The notes under the pieces: generated by a model
What the model was told of the DNA's origin: nothing
Database searches by the model: none
What the model saw: only the letters and a program-made list of their open reading frames with translations
Translations under genes and position numbers: made by a program
In this document: positions 33,530 through 43,042 of the stretch, piece by piece
Layout of the letters: the number at the start of each line of letters is the position of its first letter
Numbering within the stretch: position 1 is the stretch's first letter
NCBI RefSeq assembly: GCF_052056295.1
Contig: NZ_CP182493.1
Coordinates: 1,612,001 to 1,676,000 of the forward strand
Origin: Catenovulum sp052056295
Lineage (GTDB): Bacteria; Pseudomonadota; Gammaproteobacteria; Enterobacterales; Alteromonadaceae
Direction of reading: 5' to 3'
Length of the DNA stretch: 64,000 nucleotides

Positions 33530-36500
33530 TCATCGTCGTCAAAAGTAAGCTTGGCGGGAGCTTTGCGGCCTGTGGTTGGTTTGTTCTGCTGCAAACGCAA
33601 CGGCGCGGCTGACTGAATTTTCCCAGAGCCGATATTAAAAAATGCTAATAAATCTCGCATACTGCTGGCTGTTTGCGACATAGTCTCACCTGCAGCACTG
33701 GCTTGCTCGACTAACGCCGCATTCTGTTGGGTCATTTCATCCATTTGTGTGATGGTTTTATTGACCTGTTGAATGCCAGTGCTTTGTTCACTAGATGCAA
33801 CCGAAATATCAGCAACCATACGATTTACCTTTTCAACCGCAGCCATTATTTGTTGTAAAGTTGCACCGGACTGATTAACCAGTACAGAACCATCTTCAAC
33901 TTTCGCCACACTGTCTTGAATTAAACCTTTTATTTCCCGTGCCGCTTCGGCGCTACGTTGTGCAAGACTGCGAACTTCGCCGGCAACCACAGCAAAACCG
34001 CGCCCTTGTTCACCCGCTCTTGCAGCTTCAACCGCAGCGTTTAACGCTAATAAATTGGTTTGAAAGGCAATTTCGTCAATCACACCTATGATGTCAGCTA
34101 TTTTTTTACTCGCATCATTTATTTGTGCCATGCTCGCGACTGCATTTTCAACTACCCGCTGGCCTTCAACAGCCTTGCTCTTTGCTTCGGTCGCCAAGTT
34201 ATCTGCTACAGAGGCATTTTCAGCATTTTGCGTTACTGTGCTAGTCATTTGCTCCATGCTAGCTGCGGTTTCTTCCAAAGAAGACGCTTGCTCTTCGGTT
34301 CTTTGACTTAAATCAGCGTTGCCACGGGCTATTTCATCCGCGCCAGTTGCAACTGTATCCGCAGCTTGGCGAATGCGCGCTATTATCTCAGTTAGTTTTT
34401 CCGAGGTTTGGTTGGCATCTTGTTTAAGTTTGGCAAAACTGCCCGAAAAATCACCATCAATACGTTTGGTTAAATCACCATGCGACATGGCATCTAATAT
34501 ACTCACGGTTTGCTGAATAATGGCTTCACACGAGCCGTTCAAACAATTGAGTCCTTGAGCTAACATTAGAAAGAAACCTTGTTTGCCTTTTTCATCAATT
34601 CGCCCGGATAAGTCACCCGCAACAGCAGCTTTAACTAGAGCTGCGACTTCACGCTCAGCATTAACTTCATCCGTTCTATCATCCCACTCAACTACGGTGC
34701 CAATTCTTTGTTTATTAGCTGCCACTATTGGATTAGCAGTTAACTTAAACACTTTGGTGCCAACTGTTATTTGGGTTGCATACGTAGTGGTTAAACTATC
34801 AATTAAACCTTGTTGATGGCGCGGATTTTTATGGAAAGTATCCATATTTTGCCCCATTAATGCAGACGCATTAAACTGAGGCAATACTTTACGAATTTCC
34901 CCTTCCGCATTTTGCATCATTTGTTTGATAGCTGCATTCATATAAATAATTGAATTGTGCTCGTCCGCTATCATAGTATTGGTTGAAACATTATCCAAAG
35001 CTTGACGCACTCGCGCATTTTCATTCGCCACTTTGAGTTCTTGTTCAGCTTTAGCAAGCTGTTCAGTTACATCTTCCCACTCGACGACTGTACCTAACCT
35101 TTCTTTATCTTCACTGAAGACTGGTGTTGCAATTAAATTAAAAGTTAAATCAGAGACCTTGATTTGTGTTTTGTAAACGTCAGCTAAGTTTTTCAACAAA
35201 CTTCTTTGATGGCTTGGTGTTTTATGGAAAGAATCTATCGAGCGACCGATCAGCCCTTCAACCTTAAAACTAGCAATTGATTGGCGAATTTTTGCTTCAT
35301 TTTTTGCTAACATGTTTTTGACCGACTCATTCAAATACACAATGTTTAAATTATTGTCTGCCATCATCACATTCGCTTGGCACTTGTCTAAGGCGGTTTT
35401 ATCTCGTAGCGCTAACAACCTTGCCTCTTCCGCTTGCTGTTGTGCTAGCAGCGCGGTTTGCTGCGCTTGTTTTGCATCTTCTGCAGCTTGTTGCGCTTGT
35501 TGTGCTTGCATTTGTGCAGCTTGTTTGGCTTTGTCAGCTTGTGTTGAGCTATCTTCAATAATTTCTACCGCTTGATTTACTTGATTACATAAGTCTAATA
35601 AATCACCTTTAGCTTGAGTATGTGCTCGTTGCCCTGCATGCCCTTGGCTGGTTGCAGCCAAAGTTTGTGACACGCTTTGGAAACTTGCCTGCAGACTGGT
35701 CAACAAACTATTCAGCGAACTTGCTATCTCCCCCACTTCATTGCGGCTTTGATATTGGCTACGAATAGTTAAACGGCCAGTTTGTGCAATCTCTATAATT
35801 AACTTGGATAACTGCTGGATTGGTTTAGCAATATTGTTTGCTATCAGCAAACCAAATAACACAATAATCACCAACACGGCTATGGCGATAAAAACACTGG
35901 TATAAACTAAAGAGTCAACCGCAGAAAATGCTTCGGATGTGTCCATTTGTGCAACAATAAACCAAGTTAAATCGGGCAAATCTAACTTATCGTAAGACGA
36001 TAAAACTTGCTGACCCTTTACGCCACTATCTAATACATATCCGACTTCGCCGTTTATCGCTTTTTGATGAGCCAAACCAGTTAATTGCGCTTTTTCAGGA
36101 TGTTTAAACGCATAAACAAGTGAGCGACTTTCTATATTTAAGCTAGAGTCACTTCTTGGCAACGCATCGGCACCAAATAAATAAACATCACCAGTCTCAC
36201 CCAAACCGGTTCTGCTGCCCATAATTGCTTGTACTGGATCATAAGGTAATTGAAATATTAGTACTGCTGTCAATTGCCCCTTGTTGAGTATAGGAGTGCC
36301 AACAAATGAAGCTGGGGCATGGTATGAAGGTAAATAGCTTTGATAGTCAGTGACGACAGTGCGCTTTTCAAGCAAGACTTTGCGAAATGTACCGGCAAAA
36401 TTGGTATTTTTGTACGGGCCAGTAAGCAGAGAGGTTGCAAAATCCAACTCTTTAAATACCGAATAAACAATATGTCCTTTAACTGGCTCGACAATAAAAA

Positions 36501-37080
36501 TATCGTAATAACCAAAACGATTGAGCACATTATTAAATACTGCATGATGTTGCGCATGTACTGCGGCATAATCAGAACCATCAAGCAAATTATGTAAATT
36601 ATTTTTACTGCCCAAAGGATGCGGGTTTTTCCAGATATACTGATATTGCAGCGCAATTGCGAGGTCGCTTAACGCTAGCATAGGCTTAACATCAATTTGC
36701 TTTTGATTGTTCTGCTGATAGGTCGGAGTAAATTCTTGCGTGTAATACTGTGCAAGGTTATTTTTAACTTGTGTTATGTCACCTTCGCTATTTGGTAACT
36801 GATAATTAAAAAAACTATCGGTAAAGGCAACTGCCGACTCAAGCACTTGCGGGTGTTCTGCCAAATTTTCAATCTGGTTTACTGCACTTTTAAAATAAGA
36901 TTCAACTGCTATTTTTTTATCGAATTTAACCGTTCTAAGCTGTCTAGACGCAGCGTCGGTTAAACTCTCACTGGCGAGGTTTACCGCTATAAAACCCAAA
37001 AAAATCATCGGAGCCAAACCAAAAAAAACCAGGGCGGCAACAATTCTTTGTTTAAGGTTTAGATTGTTTAGAAATGACAT
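33511..37080 (-). CDS. transmembrane methyl-accepting chemotaxis protein with two Aer2-type PAS domains
   Basis: 1189 aa. TM1 is at about 13-33, a large dCACHE-like periplasmic domain spans 40-390, TM2 394-414, then HAMP (415-470). A Gln/Ala-rich coiled coil lies at 510-565. Two PAS domains follow, with H619/L649/W668 and H750/L780/W799. Spacings of 30 and 49 match the heme-ligand His234, Leu264 and Trp283 of P. aeruginosa Aer2. Two HAMP-like repeats (GDLSGRID, GDLTKRID) and the MCP signalling hairpin (DEIAFQTNLLALNAAVEAARAG) complete it. The C-terminus RAKSI lies inside an inverted-repeat arm and lacks the WxxF tether of its neighbour. GGGAG precedes the ATG. Confidence 0.88.
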   Translation of the reverse strand: MSFLNNLNLKQRIVAALVFFGLAPMIFLGFIAVNLASESLTDAASRQLRTVKFDKKIAVESYFKSAVNQIENLAEHPQVLESAVAFTDSFFNYQLPNSEGDITQVKNNLAQYYTQEFTPTYQQNNQKQIDVKPMLALSDLAIALQYQYIWKNPHPLGSKNNLHNLLDGSDYAAVHAQHHAVFNNVLNRFGYYDIFIVEPVKGHIVYSVFKELDFATSLLTGPYKNTNFAGTFRKVLLEKRTVVTDYQSYLPSYHAPASFVGTPILNKGQLTAVLIFQLPYDPVQAIMGSRTGLGETGDVYLFGADALPRSDSSLNIESRSLVYAFKHPEKAQLTGLAHQKAINGEVGYVLDSGVKGQQVLSSYDKLDLPDLTWFIVAQMDTSEAFSAVDSLVYTSVFIAIAVLVIIVLFGLLIANNIAKPIQQLSKLIIEIAQTGRLTIRSQYQSRNEVGEIASSLNSLLTSLQASFQSVSQTLAATSQGHAGQRAHTQAKGDLLDLCNQVNQAVEIIEDSSTQADKAKQAAQMQAQQAQQAAEDAKQAQQTALLAQQQAEEARLLALRDKTALDKCQANVMMADNNLNIVYLNESVKNMLAKNEAKIRQSIASFKVEGLIGRSIDSFHKTPSHQRSLLKNLADVYKTQIKVSDLTFNLIATPVFSEDKERLGTVVEWEDVTEQLAKAEQELKVANENARVRQALDNVSTNTMIADEHNSIIYMNAAIKQMMQNAEGEIRKVLPQFNASALMGQNMDTFHKNPRHQQGLIDSLTTTYATQITVGTKVFKLTANPIVAANKQRIGTVVEWDDRTDEVNAEREVAALVKAAVAGDLSGRIDEKGKQGFFLMLAQGLNCLNGSCEAIIQQTVSILDAMSHGDLTKRIDGDFSGSFAKLKQDANQTSEKLTEIIARIRQAADTVATGADEIARGNADLSQRTEEQASSLEETAASMEQMTSTVTQNAENASVADNLATEAKSKAVEGQRVVENAVASMAQINDASKKIADIIGVIDEIAFQTNLLALNAAVEAARAGEQGRGFAVVAGEVRSLAQRSAEAAREIKGLIQDSVAKVEDGSVLVNQSGATLQQIMAAVEKVNRMVADISVASSEQSTGIQQVNKTITQMDEMTQQNAALVEQASAAGETMSQTASSMRDLLAFFNIGSGKIQSAAPLRLQQNKPTTGRKAPAKLTFDDDDRAKSI

Positions 37081-37133
37081 ATTGCACTCCCTCTAGCAAG
37101 CCAATGTTAAGACGACATAGTTAGTGCAACACA

Positions 37134-37163
37134 AACAGCAGCATAGGCAATTATGCTGCTGTT
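37134..37163 (-). terminator. hairpin between the two MCP genes
   Basis: A perfect 12-bp stem (37134-37145 with 37152-37163) with a 6-nt loop, 22 nt after the stop of the soluble MCP. On the minus strand it is followed by TGTGTTGC, a poor T-run, so it may be a partial terminator, RNA-stability or processing hairpin that lowers expression of the second receptor. Confidence 0.5.
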
Positions 37164-37185
37164 AAGTTGTCACTGAATAAAGTTA

Positions 37186-39957
37186 TTAAAACTCTTCCCA
37201 ATCTTCGTCTTCGTCAAATGACAAGCCTGCAATGCCATTTTTAGCGGGTTTGTTTGCTACACGTTTTGCCGGTTGACGGGATTCAAGTTGCGCAGCCGGC
37301 ATGCGGGCTTTATTTGGCAACCCCATACCCAGCTGGTCTAAGGTAAAGAACGACAGTATTTGGCTCATGCTAGCTGCTTGTTCTGCCATAGATTCACCTG
37401 CGGCAGATGCTTCTTCAACTAAAGCAGCATTTTGTTGGGTCATTTCATCCATTTGGGTAATGGCTTTATTCACCTGTTCTATCCCTGAACTTTGTTCTTT
37501 CGAAGCAATTGAAATATCCGCAATCATACGACTCACTTTTTCAACTGCCTCAACAATTTCGCTTAAGGTTTCACCTGATTGATTAACTAACGCAGAACCA
37601 TCTTCCACTTTAGCCACACTGTCACGAATCAAGTTCTTAATTTCTTTGGCCGCTTCGGCACTGCGCTGCGCTAGGTTTCTAACTTCACCCGCAACCACTG
37701 CAAAACCTCGCCCTTGTTCACCTGCACGAGCAGCTTCAACCGCAGCATTCAGGGCTAACAAATTGGTTTGGAAGGCTATTTCATCAATCACACCTATAAT
37801 GTCGGCGATTTTCTTACTCGCATCATTAATCTGTGCCATGCTAGTCACAGCGTTTTCAACCACTTGACCACCTTCAACCGCTTTTTTACGTGCTTGTTCA
37901 GCTAAATCATCGGCTAGTGCGGCGTTGTCGGCATTTTGTTTGACCGTACTGGTCATTTCTTCCATGCTCGCGGCTGTTTCTTCTAGTGATGATGCTTGCT
38001 CTTCGGTACGTTGGCTTAAATCAGCATTGCCTTGAGCAATCTCATCTGCGCCCGATGAAACAGTTGCAGCCGATTGATTAACCTTAGTAATAATTTCTGT
38101 TAGTTTATCTAAGGTCGTATTTGCGTCATCGCGCAGCTTAGCAAAAGTACCTTCGTAATCGCCGTCAATACGCTTAGTTAAGTTGCCGTGCGCCATAGCA
38201 TCTAATACTTCAACTGTACTGGTAATCACACTATCGCATGAATCAATTAAAGAGTTTAAGCCTTCAGCTAAGCTCTTGAAGAAGCCGGTTTTACTTTCAA
38301 CCTCTAGACGTGGAGATAGGTTGCCATGCGAAGCTTGTTTAACTAAATCAGCAACTTCCCTTTCAACTTGCACTTCTAATGTTCTATCTAACCACTCTAC
38401 TACTGTGCCAATACGTTCGTTTTCTTCATTGATAATAGGATTAGCAACTAACGCAAATGTACGACCGCCAACATTAATTTCAGTTTTGTAGGTAGTAGTT
38501 AAACGCGCTAATAAATTTTGTTGATGCGCAGGATTTTTATGGAAGACATCAATATTTTGTCCCATTAAATTATTAGCATTAAAATTCGGCAATGCGGTTT
38601 TTATGTCTGCTTCCGCTGCTGCCATCATGCCTTCGATAGCTTCATTCATATAAACAATCACATTGTTTTTGTCTGCTATCATGGCGTTAGTAGATACGCT
38701 ATCTAATGCTTGGCGAACACGCAGGTTTTCTTCTGCCATTTGATTTAGTTTAGCTTCAGTGGCTAACTTTTCAGTAACATCCTGCCACTCGACTACTGTA
38801 CCAATGCGATTTTTATCATCATCAATAATTGGATTCGCGACTAAATCAAATACACGTTTACCAACATTAATCCGTGCTTTGTAGGTGTCTGTAAGCTTGC
38901 CAAGCAAGTTGCGTTGATGTGCAGGATTTTTATGGAAGACATCAATATTTTTCCCCATCAAATTACGCGCATCAAAGTTAGGTAAAACCTCTTGAATATC
39001 TCGCTCCGCCGTTTGCAGCATATGCTCAATTGCTGAGTTCATGTAGATAATTTCGTAATCTGCGTTGGCAATCATAGTATTGGTGCTGACACTATCTAAT
39101 GCTTGTTTTACCCTTTCGTTATTGCGAGCTAATTCTTCAGCTTGTTGTTGGCGAGCAACTTCATCTGTAACATCATCCCACTCAACCACAGTGCCTAAAC
39201 GTTCACCTGCATCATTTTTCCAAGGGGTAGCAATGAGATCGAACTTTAGTTCACCTACCGTCAAACGGGTAAAATAAGGCTCAGTTAACTGTGCAAGCAT
39301 TTGCCTTTGATGACTCGGCTGTTTATGGAAAATATCAACACAAGTGCCAACTAATTTATCCGCATCAAAGTTAGGTAAAACCTGGCGAATTTGCGCTTGG
39401 CGTTTACGTAACATGCTAAGGTTTTCATCATTAACATAAACAATGTTTAAGTCGTTATCTGCCATCATGACATTAGCTTGACAGATTTTCAGTGCGTTGG
39501 CTAAATTTGCTAACTCGGCGCTTTTTATTTCGTCAGCTTTAATTTTGCTAATATCTGAGGCAAATTTTACCACTTTGTATGGTTTACCAGATGCATCTAG
39601 AATCGGGTTATAAGTAGCTTGGATCCATATCTCCCTTCCACCTTTACCATAACGTAAATACTGATCGGAAAAATATTCTCCGTTTGCCAGCCTTTGCCAA
39701 AATCTTTGATATTCACTGCTACTAACAAACTCTGAACCAACAAACATAGAGTGATGACGACCAACGATTTCGTTCTTGGCATAACCCATAGCCGCAAGAA
39801 AATTGTCATTCGCATCTAAAATAGTTCCGTCTGGGGTAAATTCAATCACAGCTTGCGAACGGTCTATCGCCGCCAACTTACCTTGATATTCGGATAATTG
39901 TTGTTTTAAATCGGCTAACTCTTGTTTACTGCCTTGTCCAAAAAGTGTCGATAACAT
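37186..39957 (-). CDS. soluble Aer2-like methyl-accepting chemotaxis protein with one classical and three heme-type PAS domains
   Basis: 923 aa, no membrane segment. PAS1 (about 30-140) is a classical PAS. Three tandem PAS copies follow with a 131-residue period: H211/L241/W260, H342/L372/W391, H473/L503/W522, matching the 30/49 spacing of Aer2 His234/Leu264/Trp283 (b-type heme, O2 binding). Two HAMP-like units (GNLSPRLE, GNLTKRID) and the MCP signalling domain (DEIAFQTNLLALNAAVEA) come next. The C-terminus is DWEEF, matching the CheR/CheB docking pentapeptide (Aer2 has GWEEF). CAGGAG precedes the ATG. It lies directly downstream of cheW. Oxygen or another gas ligand is inferred. Confidence 0.9.
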   Translation of the reverse strand: MLSTLFGQGSKQELADLKQQLSEYQGKLAAIDRSQAVIEFTPDGTILDANDNFLAAMGYAKNEIVGRHHSMFVGSEFVSSSEYQRFWQRLANGEYFSDQYLRYGKGGREIWIQATYNPILDASGKPYKVVKFASDISKIKADEIKSAELANLANALKICQANVMMADNDLNIVYVNDENLSMLRKRQAQIRQVLPNFDADKLVGTCVDIFHKQPSHQRQMLAQLTEPYFTRLTVGELKFDLIATPWKNDAGERLGTVVEWDDVTDEVARQQQAEELARNNERVKQALDSVSTNTMIANADYEIIYMNSAIEHMLQTAERDIQEVLPNFDARNLMGKNIDVFHKNPAHQRNLLGKLTDTYKARINVGKRVFDLVANPIIDDDKNRIGTVVEWQDVTEKLATEAKLNQMAEENLRVRQALDSVSTNAMIADKNNVIVYMNEAIEGMMAAAEADIKTALPNFNANNLMGQNIDVFHKNPAHQQNLLARLTTTYKTEINVGGRTFALVANPIINEENERIGTVVEWLDRTLEVQVEREVADLVKQASHGNLSPRLEVESKTGFFKSLAEGLNSLIDSCDSVITSTVEVLDAMAHGNLTKRIDGDYEGTFAKLRDDANTTLDKLTEIITKVNQSAATVSSGADEIAQGNADLSQRTEEQASSLEETAASMEEMTSTVKQNADNAALADDLAEQARKKAVEGGQVVENAVTSMAQINDASKKIADIIGVIDEIAFQTNLLALNAAVEAARAGEQGRGFAVVAGEVRNLAQRSAEAAKEIKNLIRDSVAKVEDGSALVNQSGETLSEIVEAVEKVSRMIADISIASKEQSSGIEQVNKAITQMDEMTQQNAALVEEASAAGESMAEQAASMSQILSFFTLDQLGMGLPNKARMPAAQLESRQPAKRVANKPAKNGIAGLSFDEDEDWEEF

Positions 39958-39984
39958 GTTTGTCTCCTGGCTAAATTTTTTAGC

Positions 39985-40488
39985 TTAAATTGCTAATAGC
40001 GTATCTGGGTCAAGTAAAATTAATGCACCACTTTTGGCACTTCCTAAACCTTTAACAAAACTGGAATTTACATTAGTGCTTAGATCGGGCGCTTGCTGAA
40101 TATCGTCAGGGGATATACTGTGCACATCAGCCACTGCGTCTACAACTACGCCGCTGATTTTTTCAATCCCATCTTGGGTAATAAACTTAAGTACAATCAC
40201 AACTGTGAGTGGGTTATATGCTTGCTCGACTAAACCCAAACGTAAGCGTAAATCCATTACTGGCACTATGGTGCCTCGTAAGTTCATAACCCCTTTTACA
40301 CTAACCGGTGAATTGGGAATGACAGTTGCGCCTTCCCAACACCTGATTTCTTGCACGCGCAAAATATCTACTGCGTATTCTTCTTCATCTAAAAAAAATG
40401 ATAGAAACTGCTCTACGTTTGCATTTTCAACACCTTCTAGCAGTTCAAGTTTTTGGTTAATTTCATCCACGTTATTGTCTGCTACCAT
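39985..40488 (-). CDS. cheW: chemotaxis coupling protein CheW
   Basis: 167 aa from ATG 40488: AAGGAG lies 6 nt upstream and the cheA stop is one base away, so I reject the TTG at 40509. CheW fold hallmarks: FFLDEEEYAVDILRVQEI, VIPNSPVSVKGVMNLRGTIVPVMDLRLRLG and GVVVDAVADVHSI. It links receptors to CheA in the array at the membrane or in cytoplasmic clusters. It is followed by the Aer2-like receptor 27 nt downstream. Confidence 0.95.
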   Translation of the reverse strand: MVADNNVDEINQKLELLEGVENANVEQFLSFFLDEEEYAVDILRVQEIRCWEGATVIPNSPVSVKGVMNLRGTIVPVMDLRLRLGLVEQAYNPLTVVIVLKFITQDGIEKISGVVVDAVADVHSISPDDIQQAPDLSTNVNSSFVKGLGSAKSGALILLDPDTLLAI

Positions 40489-40489
40489 G

Positions 40490-42634
40490 CTATGCTCCTT
40501 CAGCATCAATATCGGATGGCATTATGTTGTGGCTAGAAATACTTTTCACCCCAGCCATACGCACCAAACTAACTATATCTATAATCAATGACACTGTGCC
40601 ATCACCTAGGATAGTTGCACCCGAGATACCTTCAACTTTGTTGTAATTCGCTTCTAAACTTTTAATAACGACTTGCTGTTGCGCCAATAAGTCATCAACA
40701 AAAATCCCTACTTTGCCACCGTCTACTTCAACCACCACAAGTAAACCGTCAGTTAAAGTGTGGGCATCAGCTTTATGTAAAAATACGTCAGCTAAACAAA
40801 TTATCGGTACGTATTCGCCACGCAAATGCAGCACATCGTATTCACCACCAATGCGGCTAACATCTTTTTGATTGATTTGCAGCGACTCAATAATATTAAC
40901 CAAAGGAATAATATAAGTGTGCTGGCCAATGCGAATAAGTTGTCCATCTAAAATGGCTAGAGTAAGTGGTAAACGAATACGAAAGGTTGTGCCTTTACCA
41001 ACCACGGATTCAACATCAACCGAACCGTTAAGTGCTTGAATGTTGCTTTTAACTACATCCATACCAACACCGCGCCCGGATAAATCAGACACGGTATCAG
41101 CGGTAGAGAAACCCGCTTCAAATATTAATAAATTGATTTGCTCTTCTGACAACTCGTCATTCGGACCAATTAGACCATTCGCTACGGCTTTGTTTTTGAT
41201 TTTAACTGGGTCAAGTCCTTTGCCGTCGTCAATAATTTCAATAACAACATTACCACCTTGATGATAGGCATTTAAGGTTACTTTTCCGCTTTCTGGTTTT
41301 CCCGCAGCCAAACGTTGCTCGGGCAATTCTAATCCGTGATCCATGGCATTTCTAACAAGATGAACTAGCGGATCTGAAATTTTCTCCATGACAGTTTTAT
41401 CAAGTTCAGTGCTTTCACCTTGTAATACCAGCTCTATTTTTTTGCCTATTTTCTGCCCAGTGTCTCGCACTAAACGAGGAAAACGGCTAAAGACAAAACT
41501 AATTGGTAACATGCGAATACGCATAACACTTTCTTGTAAATCTCGGGTATTGTGCTCAAGTTGCGCTAAGCCCTCTTTCATACGAGTAAGAGACTGCGCC
41601 GTCATTTCGCCTTCAAATAATTGGCTTAACATTGCCTGGGTAATCACCAACTCACCAACCATATTGATTAACGAATCTACTTTATCAATACCTACTCGTA
41701 TTGAATTGGCGTCGGCTTGTTTAGCCTTGACTGCAGGTTTAGCGACAGCGGCTTTTGCATCTGCACTTTTAGTTGCAGCAGGTGCCGATGGTTTCACTTC
41801 TTTTACTGCTACTGCGGCTTCTGCACTTGCCTCAATTTCTGGCGGTGAAGTTGGCACAGTTGCAGAAGTTTGGATTGGCTCTGCGGCTGCCAGCTTTTCG
41901 ATTTTGATTTCGCTCTCGTCGGCAACCCACTCAAAAACTTCGTTTATCTGTTGCTCAGTGCAATCACAGTATAACTTTACTATCCAACGTAAATAACAAA
42001 ATTCGGGTTTTAACTCAGACCATGATGGAATTTTTTCAGTAACAAGCTCAACCTCATGATCACCTAATTCAGTTAGCTCCTGAATTAGGTATAAAGGCTC
42101 GTTACCCGTCATCAATATATCTTCACTAGGGATAAAAGTGACTTTCCACCCAGGTGTATTTTCATGCGTTTCGGTGGCTGTTGTCGCACTATCAGCAATT
42201 ATTTGCTCAGCTTCTAAAGCACTCTGTTCACCTTCATTGGCAACTTCATCATTTAAAATGGCTTCAAAGGCCGCTTTCAATTGGGCGGTTGATTCAGGCA
42301 CACTATCATCACCTGAACTCAAAGCATTTATCATCTCGCGTAAACAATCAATTGATTGTAAAAACAAATCTATATGCTGGCTGGTGATATCTCTTTGCCC
42401 ATCACGGATTTGGTCGAGCAAAGTTTCTAGTACATGAGTGAACCCAGCAATACTATCAAAACCAAATGTACCACTGCCTCCTTTTATCGAGTGCGCTGCT
42501 CGAAAGATAGTGTTAATTGATTCATCATCTTGGGTGCCTTCGCTGTAGCGTAAAAGCTCAGCTTCCATTGCATCCAAACCTTCAAGGCTTTCATCAAAAA
42601 AAACCTGATAGAATTGACTAAGATCCACTGTCAT
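40490..42634 (-). CDS. cheA: chemotaxis histidine kinase CheA
   Basis: 714 aa. P1 Hpt with H48 in RAAHSIKGGSGTFGF; a P2-like CheY-binding region around 165-255; an Ala/Pro/Lys-rich linker (255-305); P3 dimerisation; P4 kinase (LVHLVRNAMDHGLELPEQR, IIDDGKGLD, SDLSGRGVGMDVV, GKGTTFRIRLPLT); and P5 CheW-like regulatory domain. All catalytic motifs are intact. It phosphorylates CheY, encoded just upstream (5-nt gap), and shares its stop region with the ribosome site of cheW. Confidence 0.95.
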   Translation of the reverse strand: MTVDLSQFYQVFFDESLEGLDAMEAELLRYSEGTQDDESINTIFRAAHSIKGGSGTFGFDSIAGFTHVLETLLDQIRDGQRDITSQHIDLFLQSIDCLREMINALSSGDDSVPESTAQLKAAFEAILNDEVANEGEQSALEAEQIIADSATTATETHENTPGWKVTFIPSEDILMTGNEPLYLIQELTELGDHEVELVTEKIPSWSELKPEFCYLRWIVKLYCDCTEQQINEVFEWVADESEIKIEKLAAAEPIQTSATVPTSPPEIEASAEAAVAVKEVKPSAPAATKSADAKAAVAKPAVKAKQADANSIRVGIDKVDSLINMVGELVITQAMLSQLFEGEMTAQSLTRMKEGLAQLEHNTRDLQESVMRIRMLPISFVFSRFPRLVRDTGQKIGKKIELVLQGESTELDKTVMEKISDPLVHLVRNAMDHGLELPEQRLAAGKPESGKVTLNAYHQGGNVVIEIIDDGKGLDPVKIKNKAVANGLIGPNDELSEEQINLLIFEAGFSTADTVSDLSGRGVGMDVVKSNIQALNGSVDVESVVGKGTTFRIRLPLTLAILDGQLIRIGQHTYIIPLVNIIESLQINQKDVSRIGGEYDVLHLRGEYVPIICLADVFLHKADAHTLTDGLLVVVEVDGGKVGIFVDDLLAQQQVVIKSLEANYNKVEGISGATILGDGTVSLIIDIVSLVRMAGVKSISSHNIMPSDIDAEGA

Positions 42635-42639
42635 AGAAT

Positions 42640-43002
42640 TTATCTCAATACTTTTCCTAAAGTAGCAATTAATTGGTCTGGATTAAACGGCTTAACTATC
42701 CAACCTGTCGCCCCGGCTTGTTTACCTTCTGTTTTTTTCTCAAGCCCAGACTCTGTAGTTAACATAAGCAAGGGTACAAATTTATACTCAGGTAAAGCCC
42801 TAAGCTCACGGATAAGTGATATACCGTCCATATTTGGCATATTGACGTCAGATAAAACTAAATCAAAAGTTTCGTTTTTGGCAATTCCTAGCGCTTCGAC
42901 CCCATCTTTCGCTTCTGTTACTTTGTAGCCAGCCCGCTGGAGCGTAAAACTGACCATTTGGCGCATTGATGCCGAGTCGTCAACTGCGAGAATCTTCTTC
43001 AT
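42640..43002 (-). CDS. cheY: chemotaxis response regulator CheY
   Basis: 120 aa. Receiver with acidic pair D8/D9, phospho-Asp D52 in LSDVNMPNMDG, Thr in MLTTESG and Lys in IVKPFNPD. Being a bare receiver directly before cheA, it is the cognate phospho-acceptor. Whether it binds the flagellar switch or another output is not shown by the sequence. Confidence 0.93.
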   Translation of the reverse strand: MKKILAVDDSASMRQMVSFTLQRAGYKVTEAKDGVEALGIAKNETFDLVLSDVNMPNMDGISLIRELRALPEYKFVPLLMLTTESGLEKKTEGKQAGATGWIVKPFNPDQLIATLGKVLR

Positions 43003-43042
43003 CTTGAGTTACCTTATAGCTGCTTCCGTTGATAAAACTGTG

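Noticed and set aside
35312..35575. Cys/Ala-rich plus-strand frame opposite the first MCP
   Set aside because: The cysteines are the complement of the Gln/Ala-rich coiled-coil codons; not a metallothionein.
41388..41996. 202-codon plus-strand open frame opposite cheA
   Set aside because: Lies fully antisense to the strongly supported cheA; Ser/Ala-rich composition is a mirror of the Ala-rich linker.
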